Shown here piece after piece: positions 14,379 to 22,470 of a stretch of DNA of 23,119 nt. A model generated the notes under the pieces. The model saw only the letters and a program-made list of their open reading frames with translations. It was not told the origin of the DNA and ran no database searches. The position numbers and the translations under genes are program-made. Position 1 is the stretch's first letter; each line of letters begins with the position of its first letter. This stretch comes from Promethearchaeia archaeon (GTDB lineage Archaea > Asgardarchaeota > Lokiarchaeia > Sigyniarchaeales > SOKP01), in assembly GCA_029856295.1 (NCBI GenBank), contig JAHQWS010000271.1, positions 1-23,119 on the forward strand, in the 5' to 3' direction.

Positions 14379-14813
14379 TTAATTTTTTGAGGAATTCTTA
14401 GCCTTAGACCTTAGAATAGATGCGCCAAGTTCTCGAATTTCTTTATCGAATTCAATGGCTAATTTCTGAAATTTAGCACCTTCTGCAGAACTACAAAATG
14501 CCATTTTTAATCTCTTTGGATTTATTCCTATACTCTTTATTACTTCACATAGATATTCTACTGATCGATAAGCAAAATAATTACCATTCTCGTAATCACA
14601 TTCTCCTGGATATCATCCTACAATCATAACACCATCAGCACCTCTACCAAAAGCTCGCATCACTATATCTGCCCCTACCCTTCCTGTACATGGAACTAAA
14701 ACTGTTCTTAAGGATGTTGGATATTGTGCACGAATAGTTCCAGCCATATCTGCTGCACCATATCCTCATTTTAGACATAAAAATGTCAAAATTTTAATAT
14801 CATTATTATCCAT
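14379..14813 (-). CDS. vhuD: VhuD/MvhD-type hydrogenase delta subunit with two selenocysteines
   Basis: A 144-residue protein when two in-frame TGA codons are read as selenocysteine (U16 at 14766-14768, U67 at 14613-14615). It matches the MvhD/VhuD family throughout: FLCLKUGYGAADMAG (usual CxxC), VPCTGRVGADIV, GVMIVGUYPGECDYENGN (usual GCxxGDCHY), then AFCSSAEGAKF. Family members bind a [2Fe-2S] cluster and bridge HdrA to a hydrogenase or another electron donor. Both U residues replace cysteines conserved in the family. The ATG at 14813 has GAGGT eight bases before it and lies 14 bases after the hdrA stop, so the two are co-translated from one message. Length equals that of normal MvhD. The frame is intact apart from the two TGA. 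Confidence 0.9.
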
Positions 14814-14827
14814 ATTATTTGACCTCT

Positions 14828-16789
14828 TTAATCCTCTATAGTTAATAACTCATCAATATACGCAACATATTGGTTATCCTTATAATGTGCTAATTCTATT
14901 GCTTTTGATGGACATGTTGCAGCACAGATTCCACATCCTCTACAACTAATGATATCTACTTCAATTATTCCATTTCCATTAATTGAAATTGCACTGTACG
15001 GACATGCTTCTATACATTTATAACATTTAGCACAACGGGCATCTATAGGTTTGGCACGTATTAATTCTATGGTGTATTCCTCATTTTTCATGGGTACATT
15101 TGCTGAAGAAGCAGCACCCTTTGCTTGGCTAACTGCAAGGTCTATAGACTTTTGTCCTTGGCAAGAACCTGCCAAAAAAATCCCTGGAACTTTTGTACTA
15201 ATTGGATCCAGTCGAGCATGCATTTCTTTTAAGAAGCCATCTGAGGTTTTTTCGATATTCATTACTGAAGCGATTTGATTTGTACCTTGAGAAGGTAATG
15301 ATGCTGATGATAGCACCACCATCTCAAGTTCCATCTCAACAACAGAATCCGTACCTACTGGTTCAAATTGCACTTTTAAATTTTTTGTTTTAGGATCTTC
15401 TTCAATTTTTCCTACTAGACCTTTTACAAAAACAATTCCCGCATCTCGAGCTCTTCTGTAATATTCTTCGTACATTTTTCCTCCCGTTCTCATATCTATA
15501 TAAGCGACAACAATCTCAGAATCAGGATATTCTGACATTATTAGTTTAGAGTTTTTTACCGACAAATTGCAGCATACAACACTACAATATTCATTTGTCT
15601 TTAGGTTTCTAGAACCTACGCAATTTATAAATAAGATCCGTTTAGGGTGTTTTCTATCTGAAGGTCTTATTAAATGACCAAAAGTAGGACCATTTGGCGC
15701 AAGAATTCTCTCTAATTGAATTTGAGTAATTACGTTTTCATATATTCCATATCCATAATCATCTCCTTGATAAAGATCCCATCCCGTTGCTACTATTATT
15801 GTTCCAACTTCCACTTCCATAACTTCATCTTGTTGACTAAAATCAATTGCCTCAGTATCACATGCATCCACACATGCAAAACATTCAACACAAGAATCTC
15901 TTTCAATATTGGAAATTGCAGGAACTGCTTGAGCAAAGGCTATATCAATACATTTTCTTGCGGAAAGAAATTCATCAAAATAATTCGGCACATATATTGG
16001 GCAAACTTCAGTGCATTGACCACACCCAGTACAAAGTTTCTCTTTTACGAACCGTGCCTTTCTCTTGATTTTTACCTTAAAATTACCTATATAACCTTCT
16101 ACTCCAATGACTTCACTATAGGATAGAATTTCAATATTTTCATGTCTATCGGTTTCAAGCATTCTTGGACCAAGAATTCATATACTGCAATCATCTGTTG
16201 GAAAAGTCCGATCAAGCTGGGACATTCTTCCTCCAATAGTAGTGTTCTTTTCAACTAAATATACTTTATAACCCGCATCACCTAAATCTATAGCTGCACT
16301 TAATCCTGCAATGCCTCCGCCTATTACTAGGGCAACAGGTTGAACGGTAACAGTTTTTGTAGGGATATCTTCTAATAATTGTGCTCTTGAAATACCTGCT
16401 TTTATTAATTCAATAGCTTTTAGTGTAGCTTTGTCTCGAACTTCTCTTGCTTGATGAACATAACTACAATGTTCTCTAATATTTGCAAATTCTAAATATC
16501 TCTGTGGAATACCTGCCTCTTTCAAGATTCCATGAAAGACAGGCTCATGGGTTAAAGGGGTTCAAGCAGCTATAACAATACGATTAAATCCCTTTTCTTC
16601 AATTTGCTCCTTAATATATTCTGCTCCACCTGAAGTACACATGTTTAAATATTCAAAGCTATCAACATTTGGTAAATTGTCAATTTCCTCTACGATTTGG
16701 GGAATATCCAAGATCCCTGCTATATTAATTCCTCATCTACAAACGAATACTCCAACTTTATTATTATCATTGGTCTGATTTTCAGACAA
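14828..16789 (-). CDS. hdrA: HdrA-type flavin Fe-S protein with three selenocysteines
   Basis: A 653-residue heterodisulfide reductase subunit A when three in-frame TGA codons are read as selenocysteine: U19 (16733-16735), U76 (16562-16564) and U204 (16178-16180). Domains in order: N-terminal domain (VFVCRUGINIAG, then IVIAAUTPLTHEP), FAD-binding motif IGGGIAGL near residues 156-163, the DCSIUILGPRM motif, a ferredoxin pair (C253-C263 and C300-C310), and a C-terminal pair (CAKCYKCIEACP, CRGCGICAATCP). HdrA carries the flavin that bifurcates electrons in Hdr complexes. All three U stand where HdrA has conserved Cys. The start TTG at 16789 is preceded by AAGGTGA; GTG at 16798 is an alternative. 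There is no other frame break. Usual length for the family is about 650. Confidence 0.9.
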
Positions 16790-16852
16790 ATTTTTCACCT
16801 TTTCGTATGCTATCCTCCTAAGTTTTAAAAAATAATTGGTTTTTGTTTACCT

Positions 16853-16866
16853 TTTTTAAAATAGTT
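16853..16866 (-). promoter_or_regulatory. Probable TATA box of hdrA-vhuD
   Basis: On the minus strand AACTATTTTAAAAA lies 27 bases downstream of the shared 30-bp element. This is about the same spacing as between the other copy of that element and the AOR TATA box. It implies a leader of roughly 40 bases. Confidence 0.4.
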
Positions 16867-16872
16867 AAAAAC

Positions 16873-16920
16873 GTTGATATTATAAAAAGTAAAATAGTTG
16901 ATATTATTAAAGTTAAATCC
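16873..16920. repeat. 24-bp imperfect tandem repeat upstream of hdrA
   Basis: GTTGATATTATAAAAAGTAA starts at 16873 and GTTGATATTATTAAAGTTAA at 16897, a 24-bp period. The second unit is part of the element also found upstream of AOR (19614-19643). A repeated binding site for a regulator is possible. Confidence 0.6.
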
Positions 16921-16922
16921 TT
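16893..16922 (-). promoter_or_regulatory. 30-bp conserved upstream element, copy at hdrA
   Basis: It is identical at 29 of 30 positions to 19614-19643. Its 5' edge (minus strand) is 133 bases before the hdrA start. It lies just upstream of the probable TATA box, where archaeal activators or basal-factor contacts occur. Confidence 0.6.
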
Positions 16923-16986
16923 ATCATAAATCTCTCTTTCAAATAATATACAATTATGTGAAAAATGATTAAACTCATCGAAAGAG

Positions 16987-17054
16987 TCTATTGTGCTTAA
17001 AATTAAAACCGTAAAAAACGAAAATAAAAAGAAAAAGAAAGTGAAAAATTATAA
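16987..17054 (-). terminator. T-rich region after the AOR ferredoxin gene
   Basis: Read on the minus strand, the 60 or so bases after the ferredoxin stop are dominated by T runs. They end in a spaced inverted repeat (CTCTTTC at 16980-16986 with GAAAGAG at 16932-16938). This suggests that the AOR-ferredoxin message ends here and that hdrA starts a separate one. Confidence 0.4.
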
Positions 17055-17591
17055 TTATTTTAAATCAGCTAATTGGTCTGCAAAAAGCCGTTTTACGGCT
17101 TCAATTCTGGTCTCCTCTCCGATTTGCTCAACATTCTTCAACGCTATCGCTTCTTTTGGGCAGACGACAATACATTGGGGTTCTTTCTTTCCGACTTCAG
17201 GATCAATAAACTCCTCTCGCATACTTTCGCAAAGGTCGCATACAAGGGCTTTTTGGGTGTCGAGATGAAGTGTAATTACTCCAAAATCACAAGCTCTCAC
17301 ACAAAAACCACAGCCATTGCATTTATCCTCATCTACTATGATTGAACCGTCTTCATTTTTATCTAATGCTTTTTCCGGGCAGGCTCGAATACATGGCGCA
17401 TCTTCGCACTTCTGGCATGCGAGTGCAATATTTAAAATTGGTTCTATTCTGACTCTGTGGATACGGGACTTAATTGGATTAAATTCACCGTCATGTACGA
17501 ATGAACAGACCGACTCGCAAGTTTCGCATCCAGTGCACTTATCAGCATCTACAACTATGAACTGATGAATTCTCTTTTTCTTAGCAGACAT
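17055..17591 (-). CDS. Four-cluster ferredoxin, AOR electron-transfer subunit
   Basis: A 178-residue protein of the HydN/CooF/AorB type with four 4Fe-4S sites: CTGCETCESVC (C19-C29), C59/C62/C67/C71, CNGCGFCVRAC (C91-C101), and C118/C121/C140/C144. The ATG follows the AOR stop codon with no gap, so it is translationally coupled. The usual role is to take electrons from the tungsten enzyme's cluster and hand them on, here plausibly to HdrA. The four-cluster subunit beside an AOR-family protein is also the BamB-BamC arrangement. No cysteine of the four sets is missing. Confidence 0.85.
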   Translation of the reverse strand: MSAKKKRIHQFIVVDADKCTGCETCESVCSFVHDGEFNPIKSRIHRVRIEPILNIALACQKCEDAPCIRACPEKALDKNEDGSIIVDEDKCNGCGFCVRACDFGVITLHLDTQKALVCDLCESMREEFIDPEVGKKEPQCIVVCPKEAIALKNVEQIGEETRIEAVKRLFADQLADLK

Positions 17592-19520
17592 TTATTTTTT
17601 CTTACCTCCTGCTGGTTTTAATTTTCCTATTACAAAATCTAATCCAAGGTTTTTCAAGGTTTCATCAGTAGGAATCCCAGTTTCTGTATCCCAGCCTCTT
17701 GCTTCATAATACCCGCTTAATAATTTCTGAAAGCCCTTCTCATCCAAAGTTACACCCTTAGCTGGACCTTTTTTATGTGCTTCTTTGAAGAACCTTTCTG
17801 GGGGATGATCATCTGCTCTAGTTGCTCCTTCTCTGATATTAAAGCATTTTGAAAGGGTGACAATAGCATCTCCTCTGTGGAAGATGAATTCATCAGTCAC
17901 AGGTATACCAGTGACAAGTTCATAAACTTTTGCCATTTCTGCGTCGTTTTCGTAAATTCCACGAGTAAATTTGCAAATAATATATGAATCAATTACAGCA
18001 TACGTATCTTCTAATTTCTTTATGGCATTTCCTCTTTCAAGGGGTTTATCGTATCCAAATCTATCAAATGTTCCTTTCGCATCTAAACCATAAGCTCCGT
18101 TTCTTAAATGACATGCTCCACGAATTGAAACACCTTCTCCAACTGCAAAGGAACTCATACCATGAAGATCGAAAGCAGGCATTTCTAAACCTTTTATATG
18201 CATTCCATAATAACTTGCATTTTTTCTTCCCATTTCCTCTAATCTTGACCCTGCCACTTTAGTTCCATCGCCAAAAATCTCTCCTGCAAAACCTTTTCCC
18301 ATAATCATTTCTTCAGTAAATCTAACTAAATTTGTTGTGGATCCAAATGGTAATTCATAACCCAAATCATCCTTAGTTATTAAGCCCAGATCATATAACT
18401 CACAGGCCATAGCTGCTGTGACTCCGCCTGAAATTGCGTCAATACCCAAATCATCACATAATGCTACACATTTAAAGACAGTGGGCCAATCTGAATTTCC
18501 ACATGAGGAGCCAAATGAATAACATATTTCAACATCTATACTTGCAAATAAATTAGGCCACTCTGGATGTGTTTTAGGTACTCTAGCAATGTGATCGCAT
18601 GCAATGGCACATTGAGAGCATGCAACTTTTTTCACTACCCAATCTTCATTAAGTGAATCACCCGTAAATGTACCGTCGGTGATTTTTTCCCAAGTTCCCT
18701 CACGATGATTATAAGTAGGGAACATACCTAATTTATTATAGCTTGTAATGCCTGAAGGAGTTCCTAAATCGCGATATTTTGAAGTAGCTGGACCATTGGC
18801 AACTTTTATTAATTTTTTTGCCATCTTATAAAACTCAACAGGCTTAGCTACCTTAATTCCCTTGATCCCTCTAAAGCATAATGCTTTTAGGTTTTTTGAT
18901 CCCATTACAGCACCCATTCCCGTTCTACCAGCTTGTCTATTTCGATCATTAGTAATACAACCTATAAGGCTCATTCTTTCACCAGCAGGACCGATTGCCA
19001 TAACAGCTAAACGTTGATCCTGGAATTCATCTCTTAAGATTTCTTCCGTCTCCCAACATCCCTTTCCCCATAAAGTTTTTTCACACGGTTCTAAATAATA
19101 ATCATCATCGTCAACGACCATATAAACAGGTTCAGAAGCTTTACCATTAAATACTATCATGTTAATGCCTGCACGACGAGCTTGAGCTCCTACTGAACCT
19201 GATGAGATCGACATTCCAAACAATCCTGTTAATGGGGATTTTGCGAACACCCCATATTTTGAGCTAGTTGGTATAATAGTTGTAGGAAAAGGTCCGTGAG
19301 CGTAAACAAACACATTATCAGGACTTAAAGGGTCAACTCCAGGTTTTAATTCATCCCATAATACTTTAGCTGCAAATCCATATCCACCAATCCAATCTCT
19401 GCAAAATTCACCAGATATTTCTGATTTTTCAATTTTTCCGTTAGTTAAATCTACATCTAATCTAGTTTGAGAATAACCCGTTAATTCATCTGGTATGACT
19501 ACTTCTTTAGTCTTACTCAT
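17592..19520 (-). CDS. aor: Tungsten-dependent aldehyde:ferredoxin oxidoreductase family protein
   Basis: A 642-residue cytosolic protein of the AOR family, which oxidises aldehydes to acids on a tungsten bis-pterin site. Signatures: SSGSVGAQARRAGINM (107-122) and GRTGMGAVMGSKNLKA (198-213) for pterin binding, CSQCAIAC (C301, C304, C308) with C515 (DSYIICKF) as the four cluster ligands, and DDLGIDAI (356-363). Length suits AOR or BamB-like proteins. The substrate cannot be told. The gene sits directly before a four-cluster ferredoxin and shares a promoter element with hdrA-vhuD, so electrons probably go to that complex. Start ATG at 19520; a clear TATA box lies at 19577-19590. Confidence 0.9.
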   Translation of the reverse strand: MSKTKEVVIPDELTGYSQTRLDVDLTNGKIEKSEISGEFCRDWIGGYGFAAKVLWDELKPGVDPLSPDNVFVYAHGPFPTTIIPTSSKYGVFAKSPLTGLFGMSISSGSVGAQARRAGINMIVFNGKASEPVYMVVDDDDYYLEPCEKTLWGKGCWETEEILRDEFQDQRLAVMAIGPAGERMSLIGCITNDRNRQAGRTGMGAVMGSKNLKALCFRGIKGIKVAKPVEFYKMAKKLIKVANGPATSKYRDLGTPSGITSYNKLGMFPTYNHREGTWEKITDGTFTGDSLNEDWVVKKVACSQCAIACDHIARVPKTHPEWPNLFASIDVEICYSFGSSCGNSDWPTVFKCVALCDDLGIDAISGGVTAAMACELYDLGLITKDDLGYELPFGSTTNLVRFTEEMIMGKGFAGEIFGDGTKVAGSRLEEMGRKNASYYGMHIKGLEMPAFDLHGMSSFAVGEGVSIRGACHLRNGAYGLDAKGTFDRFGYDKPLERGNAIKKLEDTYAVIDSYIICKFTRGIYENDAEMAKVYELVTGIPVTDEFIFHRGDAIVTLSKCFNIREGATRADDHPPERFFKEAHKKGPAKGVTLDEKGFQKLLSGYYEARGWDTETGIPTDETLKNLGLDFVIGKLKPAGGKKK

Positions 19521-19576
19521 GTTTTTCTCATCAATAAGTTTTTTTTTATTTTTAGTATATTTTTTAAATAAATGTC

Positions 19577-19590
19577 TATTTATATATTTC
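19577..19590 (-). promoter_or_regulatory. TATA box of the AOR operon
   Basis: On the minus strand GGAAATATATAAATAG is a near-ideal archaeal BRE/TATA sequence about 57 bases before the ATG. It predicts a leader of about 30 bases. Confidence 0.6.
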
Positions 19591-19613
19591 CTTACCAGAC
19601 ATTTAGATAGTTA

Positions 19614-19643
19614 AATAGTTAATATTATTAAAGTTAAATCCTT
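19614..19643 (-). promoter_or_regulatory. 30-bp conserved upstream element, copy at AOR
   Basis: 29 of 30 bases match 16893-16922; the one difference is A versus G (+ strand) at 19621/16900. Its 5' edge is 123 bases before the AOR start and its 3' edge 24 bases upstream of the TATA box. Confidence 0.6.
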
Positions 19644-19742
19644 TAGTCTTAATTTAAAATTTAAATATCTTGATCATTTCGGTAAGTTGACCCCTCTAAT
19701 GAAGAGATTAAAGGAAAAAAAATTTTAGAACTTAGAAAAAGT

Positions 19743-20606
19743 TTATTTTTTTGGAACTCCTTGAGGGCAAACCTTAAGACATACAGAACAGTAATTATTA
19801 TACAAGAGACTATTAATGCATTTGGAACGATCTATATGAGTAATAATACCGCCTTCTTTTTCAATAGGCGTTTCGAAAGCAGCTCCACCTTTACAATTCT
19901 TTACACAGGCTCCACATGTTTTGCAAAATTCTTTCATTTCGCTAAGATCTCTTTTTGACGTTTCTGGAATCTCAGCATCAGTAGAAATTATGGCCCATCT
20001 TTGACGAGGTCCAAATTCTGGTGTAATTATGAGTCCATTTCTCCCCATTATTCCTAAATTGGCCGCAACAGCATGAGCAGTAAATAGTAGTTTTCCTCCA
20101 AAAGGATGATAAGTCTCAGCTTTATATCCTTGTTCTTTTAAATAATTTGTCAATTCTATTGTTTTGTCTCCTAATTCCATATATACTTTAAAAGCTTCGA
20201 CGCCACAAAGTTCGCTTGGAGCAGTCTTAATATTATCCCAATTCATCTCCATTCCAAGCACTATTGCGTTTTTACCATATATTTTGAGATTCTTAAATAT
20301 ATAATTTTCATTAACTGGAGTATAGCTTATAAGATCAATTCCCATTTCTCTTGCTTTCTTCTCAAATTCTTCCCAAAATTCTGGAGTAGTTTCAGTTTTA
20401 GTATTATTTTCATTTCCTAATTTAGTTTTGTTCGCGATCTGAAAACCTTTAAAAGTACCACGTATATACTTGCTAAATTCTTTGGCTACTTTAGGATCTA
20501 ATTTCTTCTCAGGGCTCATTTTCATACTGAACAGTTCTTTAGGCACAATGAATACCAAATTATCGTTATTTCCAACAAAAGTAGGTTTAATCTCATCTTC
20601 AGTCAA
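19743..20606 (-). CDS. QueG/reductive-dehalogenase-like double 4Fe-4S protein
   Basis: A 287-residue protein. The segment AANLGIMGRNGLIITPEFGPR (181-201) is typical of the epoxyqueuosine reductase (QueG) and reductive dehalogenase superfamily. Two clusters follow: CKTCGACVKNC (C228-C238) and C263/C273/C276/C280. It lacks the longer N-terminal part of dehalogenases and any signal peptide. Cobalamin binding cannot be confirmed, so the substrate is unknown. It is upstream of the AOR operon on the same strand but separated by 222 bases including the AOR promoter. The start is TTG at 20606 with GGGG nearby; a TATA box lies at 20635-20649. No ATG is available near the front. Confidence 0.75.
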   Translation of the reverse strand: MTEDEIKPTFVGNNDNLVFIVPKELFSMKMSPEKKLDPKVAKEFSKYIRGTFKGFQIANKTKLGNENNTKTETTPEFWEEFEKKAREMGIDLISYTPVNENYIFKNLKIYGKNAIVLGMEMNWDNIKTAPSELCGVEAFKVYMELGDKTIELTNYLKEQGYKAETYHPFGGKLLFTAHAVAANLGIMGRNGLIITPEFGPRQRWAIISTDAEIPETSKRDLSEMKEFCKTCGACVKNCKGGAAFETPIEKEGGIITHIDRSKCINSLLYNNYCSVCLKVCPQGVPKK

Positions 20607-20634
20607 AATCTTTTCCCCTTTTAATGCCTTTCAC

Positions 20635-20649
20635 TATTTTTATATATTT
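20635..20649 (-). promoter_or_regulatory. TATA box of the QueG-like gene
   Basis: On the minus strand AAATATATAAAAATA lies about 30-45 bases before the TTG start. It is part of a 214-bp divergent promoter region shared with the GPH transporter gene on the + strand. Confidence 0.5.
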
Positions 20650-20820
20650 ATTAAATACGTTGCTAAGAGAATTTAAAATTTTTTCTTATTTTAGAATGGT
20701 TTAAGTTTTAAATTTTATATGATTCGATTTGAAGTTAAAATTATATATTGGTTCTTATGATAATAATAATTAATTTATTTTAAAATTAAATAATATAATA
20801 ATAAAATGAGGAATTAATCT

Positions 20821-22221
20821 ATGGTAAATGAAGATCTCACTCAAACTGAAGTGAAAAGGTATCCCAAGAAAATTATAACATCATTTCAACTTGGAAATCT
20901 TGTAGGGTTAATGATGAGCCAAATGTATTCTCAACAGCTGACCTATTTTTATCTGGGTTTCGTAGGTTTAGATATAGCAATGTATGTTCTTGCTATGATT
21001 CTCTATATGGTTTTTAACATGTTTAATGATCCAATTTTAGGGCATCTTTGCGATAAATCCACACGGTTTACAGAAACAATGGGTAAACGATTTCCCTTCA
21101 TCATTTTAGGGTCAATCCCTTGGTGTTTTATAGTTATTTTTTTATATATGCCCCCCTCGGTTGATGAAATTGGCCAATTTGGCATATTTTTATGGTTATT
21201 AATATTTTTGTGTGTTAATGACACAGTTTATTCTCTTTATGATATAAATAGAGTCGCCCTTTTTCCTGACAAATTTAGAAATAGTAAAGATCGAAAATGG
21301 GGAGGTATGATTACTACTATACTTGAAACTATTGGAATTTTACTTGGAGTTTTAATACCAGTGCTTACTATTGAATTCTTCGGCCAAGATGTCGGATGGA
21401 GGATACAGGCAATAATAATTGCCTTAGTTAGTTTTGTTTTCATGTTGTTAATGATTCCTGGAGTACGTGAGAGTCAAGAAATGAGGCAACGACGTTCTCG
21501 CGTCGATAAGATATTAACAGAACCTTTCTTCATAGGCTTAAAATCAGCACTCAGAGATAAACATTTTGTCGGATATATGGCTTTATTTGTCGCTTATACA
21601 TCAACTATGGGCCTTGTTATGGCTTCGATACCGTTTTTCGTGCAAGATATTTTGCAATTATCAAAAATCGGAGAAACTATTGTTCTCTTTTATGTAGCTG
21701 CGGTAATTATATCAGCCCCTATTTGGTATAAAATTTCCTTTAAGATTGGCGTAAAAAAGGTTGCATTAATAGGTATTTGTCTACTGGCGTGCATGGGCCT
21801 CCCCTTATTATTTGTGCCGACTGGACCTGAGGGATTATTGCTAGTTATCATAATTTTCTCACTATCAGGTTTTGTAGACGGGGCCATCATAAGCATGACC
21901 ATGCCTCTCTTTTCTTCCGTTGTGGACAATGCTACTATAGAAAGTGGTAAACGACAAGAAGGACTCTATAATGGGATTTGGATGTTCTTTTCACGAATAA
22001 GTATCGCTATTCGCGCTATAGTATTTTGGATTGTACAAATAACTTTTGGATATCAATCTGGCTCAACTGATCCTTATGCATTAATGGGCCTTAGATTTCA
22101 AATGTCTGTTTTTCCTATGATTATCAGTGCGTTTGGTATTTTCTTTTTCTGGAAACTTTATCAAATTACGCCGGAGCAATTAGAAATCAACGTAGAGAAG
22201 CTAAAAGAGCTAAAATTATAA
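20821..22221 (+). CDS. GPH-family sugar:cation symporter, second copy
   Basis: A 466-residue MFS protein of the MelB-like GPH family with about 12 hydrophobic segments. The cation/sugar region reads MFNDPILGHLCDKSTRF, followed by GKRFPFIILGSIPW. It is a paralogue of the protein at 154-1563: same domain length, same loop motif, and ITPEQLEI near the C-terminus versus ITPEKSKI. The two differ widely elsewhere, so the duplication is old or they arrived separately. It is divergent from the QueG-like gene. GAGG lies nine bases before the ATG. Confidence 0.85.
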   Translation: MVNEDLTQTEVKRYPKKIITSFQLGNLVGLMMSQMYSQQLTYFYLGFVGLDIAMYVLAMILYMVFNMFNDPILGHLCDKSTRFTETMGKRFPFIILGSIPWCFIVIFLYMPPSVDEIGQFGIFLWLLIFLCVNDTVYSLYDINRVALFPDKFRNSKDRKWGGMITTILETIGILLGVLIPVLTIEFFGQDVGWRIQAIIIALVSFVFMLLMIPGVRESQEMRQRRSRVDKILTEPFFIGLKSALRDKHFVGYMALFVAYTSTMGLVMASIPFFVQDILQLSKIGETIVLFYVAAVIISAPIWYKISFKIGVKKVALIGICLLACMGLPLLFVPTGPEGLLLVIIIFSLSGFVDGAIISMTMPLFSSVVDNATIESGKRQEGLYNGIWMFFSRISIAIRAIVFWIVQITFGYQSGSTDPYALMGLRFQMSVFPMIISAFGIFFFWKLYQITPEQLEINVEKLKELKL

Positions 22222-22286
22222 TTTTTTTAAAAATAACTTATTAATTTTTTTCATTCTTTTTCCTTATGGATTTTTCTTGCTCGAAA

Positions 22287-22321
22287 TTAACTTAATTACA
22301 ACAATGAATAAATTAAGTTAA
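22287..22321. terminator. 11-bp perfect inverted repeat followed by a T-rich tract
   Basis: TTAACTTAATT (22287-22297) pairs with AATTAAGTTAA (22311-22321), leaving a 13-base loop. T runs follow at 22332-22346. It lies 66 bases after the transporter stop. A terminator is the simplest reading; the AT-only stem is weak, and an operator for the next gene is possible. Confidence 0.4.
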
Positions 22322-22389
22322 GCCAACTTCTATTTTTTTATTTTTTATCTACATTTATGTAAGAAAGTAGAAGAATTCTTTCCGAAACA

Positions 22390-22402
22390 TTTAAATATTT
22401 TC
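22390..22402 (+). promoter_or_regulatory. TATA-like box before the FG-GAP protein gene
   Basis: TTTAAATATTTT lies about 70-80 bases before the ATG at 22471. GGAATGGT just before the ATG is a fair ribosome binding site. Confidence 0.35.
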
Positions 22403-22470
22403 ATAGAAAAGATTTTACCAATCTAAAAATTTACATTTTTATTTAAAATTTTTAGGAATGGTAATACAAA

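Noticed and set aside
15716..16126. 136-aa plus-strand frame opposite hdrA
   Set aside because: Antisense of the cluster-binding part of HdrA; low-complexity I/N/S/F composition, no ribosome binding site.
14828..16525. Two separate genes (16178-16525 and 14828-16162) as hdrA fragments, or a pseudogene
   Set aside because: The TGA codons joining the parts are in frame, replace conserved cysteines only, and no frameshift occurs over 653 codons. Selenocysteine decoding is the simpler reading.
16932..16986. Spaced inverted repeat CTCTTTC/GAAAGAG upstream of hdrA as a 5' SECIS
   Set aside because: It lies upstream of the probable hdrA TATA box and the interior lacks a paired AUGA/GA core; it fits better with the end of the AOR-ferredoxin message.
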